The translations under genes were made by a program, and so were the position numbers. This document shows, piece after piece, positions 9,909 through 18,673 of a stretch of 64,000 nt of DNA. The stretch is from Colwellia chukchiensis (lineage in GTDB: Bacteria; Pseudomonadota; Gammaproteobacteria; Enterobacterales; Alteromonadaceae). Where the stretch lies: assembly GCF_002104455.1 (NCBI RefSeq), contig NZ_NBOC01000001.1, forward strand, positions 434,001 to 498,000, given 5' to 3'. The stretch's first letter is position 1. Each line of letters starts with the position of its first letter. Below the pieces are notes generated by a model that did no database searches, was not told the DNA's origin, and was given only the letters and a program-made list of their open reading frames with translations.

Positions 9909-11675
9909 GTGAAGATACGTCAACTCGTAATATCTCTATCTATAGCTAGCACCGTATTTATAGCGGGCGCAGCTAATGCAACAACCACAACTTATACCAC
10001 AGATGCAGACTTTAGTGCAGGTACGCTAGATTCGGTTAATCATGATGCCCCTAACAACAATCAGCTGCAGCTAAATAGCACGGGTGATACTTTTCCTGTG
10101 CTGTGGGTGGCTAATGCCGGCGAAGATACCATGTCGCGTATTAATACTGACGGTGCTGGTGGCAATGGCTGTGAAGAGGCACGGTATTTAACCGATTTTG
10201 GTTTACCAACCGCGCTTGATAATCATGGTGCTTTTTCAGGTGCCGCACCTTCTCGTACCGCCGTTGATACCACAGGGAATGTCTATGTGGCCAACCGAAA
10301 CTTTACCGGGGCTCGTATACCGGATTTACTTAAAATAGCCGTAGAGGGCGGAGTAGACCGCAATGGTAATGGGGTTATTGATACCTCAAGCGACCTTAAC
10401 GGCGACTGTATGATCACCCCAGATGAAATGTTGCCGGTTATTGATGATGGTAATGGCATTTTAGATATTGCTGACTTTCACGATGAGCGCGTGATTTGGG
10501 TGTCGAAATTTGGCGACCCCAATGATTTTGGACGTTCACTGTGTATTGACCAAGACGGCGACCTATGGGCAGGTACTTATAATGGTCGAGAATACTTTCA
10601 ATTTGATCAAGCAGGAACACAGCTCGCAGGACCGATAGCCACAGGTGCAACTAATTATGGTTGTGCAGTGGATGCAAATGGTACCTTGTGGGGTGCATCT
10701 TTAGGTTCGACCTTGGTGGAATTAGATACCAATACGGCTACCCATGTCACTAATCGTTCATTACAAAGTAACTATGGCATAGTGCTCGGTAATGATAGAG
10801 TGTATTTAGGCAGCACATTGCACAGTTATAAGCCAGCCGATGGCACTACCCAGTTTAGTGTTGCTTTTTCAGGCACAGGTGTTGCTGTTGATGGTGATGG
10901 CGCGGTATGGTTTGGCACGCCAACTTTACGTAAATTTGTGCAAAACGGTGGCGCAGGCGCTAATGCGGAAGATTTAAATACTACGCCAGCCTGTTCGGTC
11001 GGTACGTTGGGAGGTCGCGGGCCTATTGTCGGTAAAGGTGGTCGCATATGGACCATAAATACCAGCTCAGATAGCGTGTCTCAATATGATAGTGATTGTA
11101 ATTTTATTTCCACTATTCCGGTAGGCCGAGACCCATATACCTACAGTGATGCCACTGGCTTTGGCGCGCGTAACCAAACCGACCCGACCGGTATTTGGAC
11201 CGTGATTAATGATGGCGGCGCCGCAGATACCGCTTGGGATAAAATTGATTGGAATAATGAACCAGAAGGTCTTATTCCTGCCGGTAGTAGTATTACCGTG
11301 GAAGCCCGTTCTGCCAATTCAGTTGCTGATTTGAGCAGCCAACTTTATAGCGCGGTAACTAATGGTGGCGCTGGACTAGCGTTAATGGGGCAGTTTATTC
11401 AAGTGCGTGCCACTTTACGACCAGGGGTTGATGATGCAAGCCCAATCTTATCCGATTTAACTATTCACACCACCCAAGATACTGACTGTGATGCCAATGC
11501 CGATGGTCAAGTAGATAGCATTGATATAGGTATTATTGGTCGTCATAGGAATGTACCTGTGCCTCCGGGTAACCCATTGTTTGATATTAATAGTGATAAT
11601 GTCATCAATGTGATTGATGCACGTTTATGTGTACTGCAATGTACCAATGATCGTTGTGCTATTGGCGTTCCTTAA
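9909..11675 (+). CDS. Secreted beta-propeller protein with C-terminal dockerin-like module
   Basis: A 588-residue secreted protein starting at GTG, 5 nt after the Shine-Dalgarno GGAGG (9899-9903). The signal peptide ends near AGAANA. The body has repeated Vgb/SMP-30-like propeller segments (AVDTTGNVYVANR, IDQDGDLWAGTYNGR, AVDANGTLWGAS, AVDGDGAVWFGTP) and Asp/Asn-rich calcium-like loops near residues 150-190. The last 65 residues carry two EF-hand-like dockerin type I repeats, DCDANADGQVDSIDIGI and FDINSDNVINVIDARLC. There is no PEP-CTERM tail or other anchor, so attachment could be through the dockerin. The next gene encodes a cohesin-like PEP-CTERM protein, a plausible partner (inference). 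Confidence 0.85.
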   Translation: MKIRQLVISLSIASTVFIAGAANATTTTYTTDADFSAGTLDSVNHDAPNNNQLQLNSTGDTFPVLWVANAGEDTMSRINTDGAGGNGCEEARYLTDFGLPTALDNHGAFSGAAPSRTAVDTTGNVYVANRNFTGARIPDLLKIAVEGGVDRNGNGVIDTSSDLNGDCMITPDEMLPVIDDGNGILDIADFHDERVIWVSKFGDPNDFGRSLCIDQDGDLWAGTYNGREYFQFDQAGTQLAGPIATGATNYGCAVDANGTLWGASLGSTLVELDTNTATHVTNRSLQSNYGIVLGNDRVYLGSTLHSYKPADGTTQFSVAFSGTGVAVDGDGAVWFGTPTLRKFVQNGGAGANAEDLNTTPACSVGTLGGRGPIVGKGGRIWTINTSSDSVSQYDSDCNFISTIPVGRDPYTYSDATGFGARNQTDPTGIWTVINDGGAADTAWDKIDWNNEPEGLIPAGSSITVEARSANSVADLSSQLYSAVTNGGAGLALMGQFIQVRATLRPGVDDASPILSDLTIHTTQDTDCDANADGQVDSIDIGIIGRHRNVPVPPGNPLFDINSDNVINVIDARLCVLQCTNDRCAIGVP

Positions 11676-11774
11676 TAGCAATGCCGTAAGTGCGCACTTA
11701 TCAGTACTGCGAGGTATTAATATGCGATGCGCACTTTAGTCTGACTTTAACTAACGAAGTAAGTGGAGAATTAA

Positions 11775-12395
11775 ATGAAAATAATTAAAAGTTTACTACT
11801 AGTCATGGCGCTATTGCTGAGTAACGTCAGTAGTGCGTCACTGATGTTATGGCTTGATCCTGCAGAACAACCAGGTAGCACAGGTGATGACATTACTTTA
11901 ACCTTAATGGCCGGCGGGCTTGACGCTGGCGGCCCTGTTAGCTTAGGCGCATTTGATTTAGATATTTTATTTGACCCATCGGTATTGTCTTTTACCGGCT
12001 ATACCTTCTTTGATGGCTTAGGTGATTTACTCTTTTTCGAGGCGCTTGATTTTAGTGTCGGTGAATATGCCCCTGGTGCTGTTGGTTTATCTGAGGTCAG
12101 TTTATTGCCTCCAGGGGTGCTCGATGCCACACAGCCAGCAGAGTTTGCCTTAGCAGAGCTCACTTTTCATATTGACTTGCTTGATGCAGCAGACTTTACC
12201 ATTGTTAGTATAAGTCCTAGTGTTGGGGGATTTTTTCCACCATTTTCAGATAGTTTAGGGCTAGCGATTGACCCTGTTGCCATGCGCAGCGCCTTGATAG
12301 GCACCCCACCCACTGTGCCAGAGCCAGCAAGCTTTGTGTTGCTGTCGCTAGCGCTAGCTTTGGTTGCCGTGCGTAAAAAGCTAAAATTAGGGTAA
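11775..12395 (+). CDS. PEP-CTERM protein with cohesin-like domain
   Basis: A 206-residue exported protein with a signal peptide (about residues 1-21) and a C-terminal PEP-CTERM signal: VPEP at 181-184, a hydrophobic helix and the basic tail RKKLK. Exosortases recognise such tails. The middle domain resembles cohesin/carbohydrate-binding beta-sandwiches: GDDITLTLMAGG, LGAFDLDILFDPSVLSFTGY and a late AELTFHI strand. Cohesins bind dockerins, and the gene just upstream encodes a dockerin-like module. The cohesin call is by motif only. A strong terminator follows, so the set 8751-12395 is one unit. Confidence 0.8.
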   Translation: MKIIKSLLLVMALLLSNVSSASLMLWLDPAEQPGSTGDDITLTLMAGGLDAGGPVSLGAFDLDILFDPSVLSFTGYTFFDGLGDLLFFEALDFSVGEYAPGAVGLSEVSLLPPGVLDATQPAEFALAELTFHIDLLDAADFTIVSISPSVGGFFPPFSDSLGLAIDPVAMRSALIGTPPTVPEPASFVLLSLALALVAVRKKLKLG

Positions 12396-12420
12396 ATTTT
12401 CGATTTTAACGCAGGATAGA

Positions 12421-12447
12421 AATGGCTCTTTAATGAGCCATTTTTTT
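12421..12447 (+). terminator. Terminator after the PEP-CTERM cohesin-like gene
   Basis: AATGGCTC/GAGCCATT stem with a 6-nt loop and a run of seven T, 25 bp after the stop codon. Confidence 0.88.
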
Positions 12448-12702
12448 GGCCATAAATTTATTTTTATCAATGCTGTAGGTCAGGGCAGCGAACTTGTGAC
12501 TAAGACAGAAGTTGTGTATACCGTGTGGCGGTAATTTACGGTGCGAAACGCAATAACACGCTTAAGATAAGCCAAAGTTTTCGTATGATAGGCGCACCAT
12601 TTAGTGGTGAGCGAATAAGGCTAACAGGTAGATATAACTTGCTGGATTCACCGAGTTTACAGCTAATCTTGCCGTTGGCACAGCCGAGCAAAAGCGCTGT
12701 GA
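12448..12702. other. Spacer between convergent genes, no gene seen
   Basis: The spacer between the PEP-CTERM gene's terminator and the end of the TonB-receptor gene. A short plus-strand frame at 12525-12725 runs into the receptor gene and looks non-coding. No terminator was seen for the receptor gene. Confidence 0.45.
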
Positions 12703-14793
12703 TTAAAAGCTATATCGAACACTAGCAATGATGTTCAGCCCAGCTTCATTTTGCCCTGAGCCGTGAATACGATAGTTTTTATCCAGTATATTGTCGATAT
12801 TAAGGGTCACTTGTAAGGCAGGTGAAAGGTTGAAGCCGCCGCCAATATCCCAAACGGCAAAGCCGGGAGTACCGCCAGGTGGAATACGCTGGGTGTCTGC
12901 TCTATCGCGAGTTGACAGTCGATCGCCAGCACGATAGGCGGTGATTGTAGAAGTTAACCACCATAGTTCACTACTTGCCGTATAGTGTAGGCCTAGCGTG
13001 GCGTTAGTGGGCATAAGTCGACTTAAATACTCGCGGGATAATATATGATCAGAGCTTGGGAAAGTGTCAACTTTGCCTTTGATATAGGCCATTTTCATAA
13101 AGGCCTGTAATTGACGATTCACTCGATAATCAAAACTTAGCTCAGTACCATAAACATAACCTTTACCTATGTTTTGCTTGCTTATCTCAAATTCACCATC
13201 GGTATTTATAGCGCCTGTGGGCACACGCTGTATTTGATCCTTGATGCTTGTATAGTAGAGGGCAATATCATAATTGACGGTGTTTGAACGATATTTAATA
13301 CCAGTATCTAGCGTAAGATAGTGCTCAGGCTTTAATGTTAAGGCGGGTATTTCAAACTCATTTGAGCGGGCACTATCAAAACGCGTAAGATCAGACAAGT
13401 TAGGTGCTCTAAAGCCTTGGGCAATGCCAAGGTATAAGCTTTTCGATTTTGGTACTATTTGCCAATTTGCACGGGCATTAAAAACAATATTATGCCAGTG
13501 ACTTTTTAGGCTAGTGCGATTGCCGGTTAGTGGTGATTTTATGCTGTCAGCATCAACCTCAATGTAACTCCAACGCGTACCAAAATCGATACTGACTTGT
13601 TGATTTAAATAGTACTTACTTTGCCCGTATAAGCCTAGCCATTGATAATGAGCATCGTCAGCAACTGGGCCTTGAATTATATTATTACTGGCAAAACTAG
13701 CAACGCTATCGCGATAGTATTCAGCACCATAAACTATGGTGTGCTCATCAATGTGTTTATTCAGGTTAATATTTAAGCCAAGTGTATTGATATCAAAGCC
13801 TTGTTGATCTGTACGGTTATTGGTTCTGAGTCGATTTCTCACTTCACTTTGTTGTTGGTAGGATAAAGAAAGCTCTGCTGTGTCGTAAAACATAGTATGT
13901 TGTAGTGTTGCAAGTTTAATATAAAGCAAAGATCTGTCTTGATCGGTATCGCGGGCTAACTCTTTTCCTAAGCTGGTACCGGCAAAGCTAATGGCGTCGA
14001 GAGTTTTGTGGGTTCTAGGCACATCGTTTTGTTTGGTTTTAAAGTATGCGACAGTCAACGGGTATTTATCTGCTATTGATGTTAACCACTTAAAATCAAA
14101 ATTCAGCTCATCATAGCCCGTGTTGGGCTGTTCATTGGTGCTACCGCCGGCAATTAAATCGCCATAATCTTTTGCCGATAAGCCTAAGGCTATGCCAGAG
14201 GTTTCAGTAAGTTTTTGTGCCAGTGAAGCCCTAAATACCTGAGATTGCTCGGCGCTTGCCGCGCGATAAAAGCCAGTGAGGCTAGTTTCGTTATCAAGCT
14301 CATCAATAGACTGAAATTGTGTGATAGCATTGACAGTACCACCTATGGCATCTGAGCCGTAAACCACGGATGTCGGCCCTTTAACCACCTCGAATTTGCC
14401 GATAGAATATGGGTCTACTGTGTTCCAATATTGATTTGGCCCTTCTCGAAAGACCGAATTATTAAGCCTAACGCCATCAATTAAAAATACATTTCTAAAG
14501 CCGGTAAAGCCACGAATATAGGGAGAGCCTTGACCATGAGCTGTTTTTTGTAATAGCACACCAGGCACCATAGCGATGGCATCAACAGTGGTACGCGTAC
14601 CTTGCTGTAAGAATTGATCTTGATAAATAAGTGTTGTGCTGTATGGGCTGTGTAATTCATTAATAGCCAGTCGCTCGGCGGTAATGGTTATTGTTTCAAT
14701 TGCTAGGCTCTTATTTGGGCTGGAGCTGGCATTGGCAGGGAGGTTAACAAGCGAAGAGATGGCTAAAATTTTTAGGTAAATCAATTTAGTCAT
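12703..14793 (-). CDS. TonB-dependent outer-membrane receptor
   Basis: A 696-residue outer-membrane receptor that uses TonB energy to import a ligand. It has a signal peptide ending near LPANA and an N-terminal plug domain with SPYIRGFTGFRNVFLIDGVRLNNS and EVVKGPTSVVYGSDAIGGTVN. About 22 amphipathic beta-strands follow, with the terminal segment NLDNILDKNYRIHGSG and the C-terminal signature RYSF. The plug and the terminal NYRIHGSG motif resemble haem/siderophore and vitamin-type receptors, but the ligand cannot be told from sequence. No ligand-processing gene is adjacent. No clear Fur box was seen; a spaced inverted repeat lies upstream. Confidence 0.9.
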   Translation of the reverse strand: MTKLIYLKILAISSLVNLPANASSSPNKSLAIETITITAERLAINELHSPYSTTLIYQDQFLQQGTRTTVDAIAMVPGVLLQKTAHGQGSPYIRGFTGFRNVFLIDGVRLNNSVFREGPNQYWNTVDPYSIGKFEVVKGPTSVVYGSDAIGGTVNAITQFQSIDELDNETSLTGFYRAASAEQSQVFRASLAQKLTETSGIALGLSAKDYGDLIAGGSTNEQPNTGYDELNFDFKWLTSIADKYPLTVAYFKTKQNDVPRTHKTLDAISFAGTSLGKELARDTDQDRSLLYIKLATLQHTMFYDTAELSLSYQQQSEVRNRLRTNNRTDQQGFDINTLGLNINLNKHIDEHTIVYGAEYYRDSVASFASNNIIQGPVADDAHYQWLGLYGQSKYYLNQQVSIDFGTRWSYIEVDADSIKSPLTGNRTSLKSHWHNIVFNARANWQIVPKSKSLYLGIAQGFRAPNLSDLTRFDSARSNEFEIPALTLKPEHYLTLDTGIKYRSNTVNYDIALYYTSIKDQIQRVPTGAINTDGEFEISKQNIGKGYVYGTELSFDYRVNRQLQAFMKMAYIKGKVDTFPSSDHILSREYLSRLMPTNATLGLHYTASSELWWLTSTITAYRAGDRLSTRDRADTQRIPPGGTPGFAVWDIGGGFNLSPALQVTLNIDNILDKNYRIHGSGQNEAGLNIIASVRYSF

Positions 14794-14839
14794 AGTTAAC
14801 AGCCTGTAAAATATGAATAATACTTTGTTGGTTTTTTAC

Positions 14840-14898
14840 TAAGTGTAGTAATTACGGCCATGTTTGCAAATAAAGCGCCGTGTATTGAACTACACTTA
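14840..14898. repeat. Spaced inverted repeat upstream of the TonB receptor
   Basis: TAAGTGTAGT (14840-14849) and ACTACACTTA (14889-14898) are perfect inverted copies 39 bp apart, in the 144-bp divergent spacer of the receptor gene. They may be paired operator half-sites. No known regulator motif is recognised. Confidence 0.4.
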
Positions 14899-14937
14899 AC
14901 ATTAGCGCTAACGGCATAATGTAACAGGTGAATAGAC

Positions 14938-15651
14938 ATGAGTATTAAGGCTACTGTTATGATAATCATACTATTAAGTATTGGTTTTTGGTGGCTCAAT
15001 ATGAGCTTCAATAAAGCAGAGCCTCTGATATTTGATAGGGCAGAAAGTGTAAGTAACCAAGCCAAACATACAGGCAAGAATGAAAGTACAACTCAAGCGA
15101 AAACGCAAAATAAACACAGCGTTAGTGGCCAAACTATGCCGCCAACTAAAGTAGGGTTAGCCAATAGCGAGCTAATAAAACAACAAAATCAACAAGCGTT
15201 AACCAAGCATACAGGGCTGGCCTTAACGGCGAATACAACAGACGCCTTAGTCAGTAATGACGCTTTAACAGAGGCGCTAAAAGCTGTTCCTATTAATTAT
15301 CATTCAGTACTGCATTGGCGTGGGAGGCAAAATGATGACCTGATCAACGCGTATTCTACTGTCGTTGCTCATGATGAGCTAAGTGCAGCGCAAGCAGCGC
15401 CTGAAAACATAGCATCGCTAATGTCAGACTTTATTTATCAACATGAGCTGAGTATTGAAATTGTTATAGAATATTTAAATTGTAATCAACAAGGTTGCAT
15501 AATTTATGGGGTTGAAACACAGTCAGGAGTTTGGAGCCAACTCATGGCCTATGCACAAATGCAACCCTGGTGGCAAAGCGCGCAAGAAAACACACAAAGC
15601 GGGGTAGGTGCTGATGGACAGTTGATATTCTTTACCGTTATTCGTCGATAA
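14938..15651 (+). CDS. Membrane-anchored protein of unknown function
   Basis: A 237-residue protein with one N-terminal transmembrane anchor (about residues 5-24) and a periplasmic part. A polar Gln/Thr/Lys-rich linker of about 80 residues is followed by a small folded C-terminal domain with a possible disulfide pair in YLNCNQQGCIIYG. I recognise no family. It is divergent from the TonB receptor across 144 bp and overlaps the 3' end of the Lrp-type regulator by 14 bp in convergent orientation. A role linked to the receptor is possible only by position. Confidence 0.7.
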   Translation: MSIKATVMIIILLSIGFWWLNMSFNKAEPLIFDRAESVSNQAKHTGKNESTTQAKTQNKHSVSGQTMPPTKVGLANSELIKQQNQQALTKHTGLALTANTTDALVSNDALTEALKAVPINYHSVLHWRGRQNDDLINAYSTVVAHDELSAAQAAPENIASLMSDFIYQHELSIEIVIEYLNCNQQGCIIYGVETQSGVWSQLMAYAQMQPWWQSAQENTQSGVGADGQLIFFTVIRR

Positions 15652-16111
15652 AGTTTGGTAAAACACCACTGCGACTATGCTCAAATATTAGCGAGGTTTC
15701 AACTGTGGTTACTTCATCGCGAGAGGTAATAGCATTAAAAACAAACTGACGTAAGTGCTCACTATTCTTTACCGACATATGAATAAAGTAATCATAGCTC
15801 CCCCCCATATGATATAAACTGACAATTTCGGGAAGTTTTAGTAAGTCGTCTCTCAGTTGGTTAACAATTAACTCAGAGTATGGTTGTAACTTAATCGCCG
15901 CTATCGCCTCAATATTGCCGCCGATACTTTTAAAGTTTATATCAATAAACGCATTGTGGATAACACCATTATTTTTCATGCGCTTGACACGCTCTAAACA
16001 AGTTGATGGCGCTATACCTATCTGTGCTGCGAGTTCTTTGTTGGTAATATCTGCATTTTTATAGAGCAAAGTGAGTATGCGTAAATCTATATCATCAAGT
16101 TTTTTCATCAA
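15638..16111 (-). CDS. Lrp/AsnC-family transcriptional regulator
   Basis: A 157-residue regulator with an N-terminal winged helix-turn-helix (LDDIDLRILTLLYKNADITNKELA, recognition helix around IAPSTCLERVKRM) and a C-terminal RAM/ligand-binding domain (IEAIAAIKLQP, VSLYHMGGSYDYFIHMSV). It is of the specific local-regulator type rather than global Lrp. Targets cannot be read from sequence. Lrp-type proteins often control a neighbouring divergent gene, which here would be nhaA, 232 bp away. Confidence 0.92.
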   Translation of the reverse strand: MMKKLDDIDLRILTLLYKNADITNKELAAQIGIAPSTCLERVKRMKNNGVIHNAFIDINFKSIGGNIEAIAAIKLQPYSELIVNQLRDDLLKLPEIVSLYHMGGSYDYFIHMSVKNSEHLRQFVFNAITSRDEVTTVETSLIFEHSRSGVLPNFIDE

Positions 16112-16343
16112 TACGTTTGCCTTTAGCGGAAATGGGCTTGGTTTTCTATTTCCTAGATACTACCCTTATTAAATCCAACATTGCCAGTCAAATTGGTGTC
16201 AATATGAATATTTTTCGATATTAACATAAGCTGTCGAAATTTTATCCAATTAAGCAGCAATTACAATTAATCACTTATCGCTGTTTGTATAATAGTTAAA
16301 TGTGACATATTATGTCGCATTGCGAATTAAATAATGAGAACAA

Positions 16344-17570
16344 ATGATTATAAAAAGTATTAATGATTTCTTAAATATGGAAGCAGCCAGTGGCATTATT
16401 TTAATGTTTGCTGCCGTTGCTGCTATGATTATTGCCAACTCACCGCTAGTCGTATATTACGATATGTTGCTCGATATTCCCGTACAAGTGGCGGTGGGCA
16501 GCTTTGAAATAGCTAAGCCATTATTACTCTGGATCAATGATGGTTTAATGGCATTATTTTTCTTTTTGATCGGATTAGAGCTAAAGCGCGAATTTATCGA
16601 AGGTGATCTGTCACAACCGGGACAAGTCACTCTGCCGGCGATAGGCGCTGTTGGTGGCATGTTAATTCCAGCACTGTGCTATGCAGCACTAAACTATGAT
16701 GATGCTGTGGCAATTACTGGTTGGGCAATTCCAACCGCAACCGATATTGCGTTTGCCTTAGGTATTTTATCTATTATTGGTAGTAGAGTACCACTGCAAC
16801 TAAAAGTGTTTCTAACCTCGTTAGCGATTTTTGACGATCTAGGTGCGATTATCATCATCGCGCTATTTTATACCGAGCAATTATCATTACTTTCACTTAG
16901 CGTTGCTGCGGTCATTCTCGCAACATTATTTACCATGAACAGAGGCGGAGTAACTAATACCGCGCCGTATATTTTCTTAGGCATTGTACTTTGGGTCGCA
17001 GTATTAAAATCAGGTGTACATGCGACTTTAGCTGGGGTAGTGCTGGCGTTTTTTATACCCATTAAAGGTGATGAAGGCGAGCCATCACCCTTAGTTTCGC
17101 TAGAGCATAACTTACATTCATTAGTTGCTTTTATTATTTTGCCTATTTTTGCCTTTGCTAATGCTGGCGTTAGTTTAAGCGGTATAGGGCTAGAGCAAGT
17201 CATGGCACCTGTACCCTTAGGGATCATCATTGGCTTAGTGGTGGGTAAACAGCTAGGTGTGTTTGGTTTTTGCTATATTGCAATTAAGTTGGGTTGGGCA
17301 AAACTGCCCACGAATGTTAATTTCCGCTTACTTTATGGCGCGGCGATTTTGTGTGGCGTCGGCTTTACCATGAGCCTCTTTATTGGTTCATTAGCATTTG
17401 AGCAAGGCGAAGGCACTAGTTTTATCTATCAAGATAGGCTGGGTATTGTCATTGGTTCCTTAATTGCCGGTGTTTTGGGGTACTTTGTCATAAATAGTGG
17501 TGTTAAGCGGGTTGAAGATCCCAGCCTAGAACAAGCAAAACTTGTGAGCGCGGAAGAGCACGCTCGCTAA
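16344..17570 (+). CDS. nhaA: Na+/H+ antiporter NhaA
   Basis: NhaA exchanges two protons for one Na+ across the inner membrane and gives salt and alkali tolerance, fitting a marine cell. The 408-residue protein has about 12 membrane helices. The ion-site aspartates are visible as D134 in TATDIAFA and the pair D164-D165 in [15 protein letters not shown], matching D133 and D163-D164 of the Escherichia coli protein. GLELKREF near residue 77 is the conserved helix-II end. It is monocistronic and divergent from the Lrp-type regulator. Confidence 0.96.
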   Translation: MIIKSINDFLNMEAASGIILMFAAVAAMIIANSPLVVYYDMLLDIPVQVAVGSFEIAKPLLLWINDGLMALFFFLIGLELKREFIEGDLSQPGQVTLPAIGAVGGMLIPALCYAALNYDDAVAITGWAIPTATDIAFALGILSIIGSRVPLQLKVFLTSLAIFDDLGAIIIIALFYTEQLSLLSLSVAAVILATLFTMNRGGVTNTAPYIFLGIVLWVAVLKSGVHATLAGVVLAFFIPIKGDEGEPSPLVSLEHNLHSLVAFIILPIFAFANAGVSLSGIGLEQVMAPVPLGIIIGLVVGKQLGVFGFCYIAIKLGWAKLPTNVNFRLLYGAAILCGVGFTMSLFIGSLAFEQGEGTSFIYQDRLGIVIGSLIAGVLGYFVINSGVKRVEDPSLEQAKLVSAEEHAR

Positions 17571-18108
17571 ATTGCTCAACTTATTAGGTAAAGCAGCTTT
17601 TATGCTAATGCGCACCAATAAATGTGCGCGCCAATGTTGCGATTATACTTGTTATGATCGGCAGGTTGCGCCTAGTCGGTGGTAGTGATTTAAAATATTA
17701 GCCCAGATGGCGTACGCCTATGGTAATACACGCCAAACTTAAGGTTTGCTTAAGTTTGGCGTAATAAAGTCGCTAGCGAGCAACATCATGTTACTCAACC
17801 TCAGTAGATAACAGCATCAATACTCACATTAAAAGCCCTTATTCATCGTATAGTGTTTAGCGTTAGTTGAAATCTAGTGGCTAAGCCCAGTATAATTTGT
17901 CCGCGTTTATTACAGCTTTAACCTTCATGCATCGCTAGTAATCACGATGGATAACCACTAGTGCTTTGTTGCACTGTAATTAGCGTATATAAACCGCACA
18001 AGAAGCTTGTTGTGCGACTAGCTACGTTTAAATGATCCCTGTGCCAGTGCTACTTTGAACTGCCTCAATATGGATTGAACCTTATTAACTAATGATTCTT
18101 GTAAATTC
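17571..18108. other. Intergenic region, 538 bp
   Basis: No coding frame supported. It contains a perfect inverted repeat at 17730-17762 (listed separately). The rest is AT-rich with no recognisable RNA gene. Confidence 0.5.
17730..17762. repeat. Perfect 14-bp inverted repeat downstream of nhaA
   Basis: ACGCCAAACTTAAG and its exact complement flank a 5-nt loop (GTTTG). It is 160 bp after nhaA and lacks a T run. It could be an mRNA-stabilising hairpin, a weak terminator or a dispersed palindromic element. Confidence 0.6.
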
Positions 18109-18657
18109 ATGCCGCATTGTACTCAAGATTTGATCGCCATTTTTCAGCAATTGTTTGCAAAAAAATATAACACTCGATTGGTTAAAGGTGCTGACGAGCC
18201 TGTTTATCTGCCGCGCAGTAAGCATTGTGATCACCATCAAATTATTTTTGCTCATGGCTATTACGCCAGTGCCTTACATGAAATAGCGCACTGGTGTTTA
18301 GCGGGGGCGGAACGGCGTTTATTAGAAGACTTTGGCTATTGGTATGTTCCTGATGGTCGTGATCAAAAACAGCAACAGGCGTTTGAAAAGGTTGAAATTA
18401 AGCCGCAGGCAATTGAGTGGGCGTTTTGTGTCGCGGCAGGCAAAAGGTTTGATGTTTCAACCGATAATTTATCTGGTACCGGAAAAACTGATCGTATTGC
18501 GTTTAAAAGCAAAGTTTACCAACAGGTGCAAAATTATTTAACGCGAGGCTTTCCAGCCGATGCTGAAGTATTTATTGCTGCATTGGCAAAGCACTATCAA
18601 ACGCCTTATCCATTAACTGCGGCACATTTTCAATTTGACCCCGTGAGCGTGCAGTAA
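18109..18657 (+). CDS. epmC: Elongation factor P hydroxylase
   Basis: EpmC (YfcM) hydroxylates the beta-lysylated lysine of elongation factor P. The 182-residue product shows the metal-binding HEIAH motif (H57, E58, H61) within ALHEIAHWCLAGAERR, and the typical family end. yfcL, mnmC and fabB are downstream, the same grouping as around yfcM in Escherichia coli, which supports the call. It starts the plus-strand set with the NAD-kinase-like gene 16 bp downstream. Confidence 0.92.
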   Translation: MPHCTQDLIAIFQQLFAKKYNTRLVKGADEPVYLPRSKHCDHHQIIFAHGYYASALHEIAHWCLAGAERRLLEDFGYWYVPDGRDQKQQQAFEKVEIKPQAIEWAFCVAAGKRFDVSTDNLSGTGKTDRIAFKSKVYQQVQNYLTRGFPADAEVFIAALAKHYQTPYPLTAAHFQFDPVSVQ

Positions 18658-18673
18658 TTAAAGAGAGTAAGCG

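Noticed and set aside
12525-12725. Short plus-strand frame before the TonB receptor end
   Set aside because: It overlaps the receptor gene end, has no ribosome site and no domain.
14796-15077. 93-codon minus-strand frame upstream of the TonB receptor
   Set aside because: It lies antisense over the start of the anchored-protein gene and its divergent promoter region; the plus-strand gene is better supported by its membrane anchor and linker.
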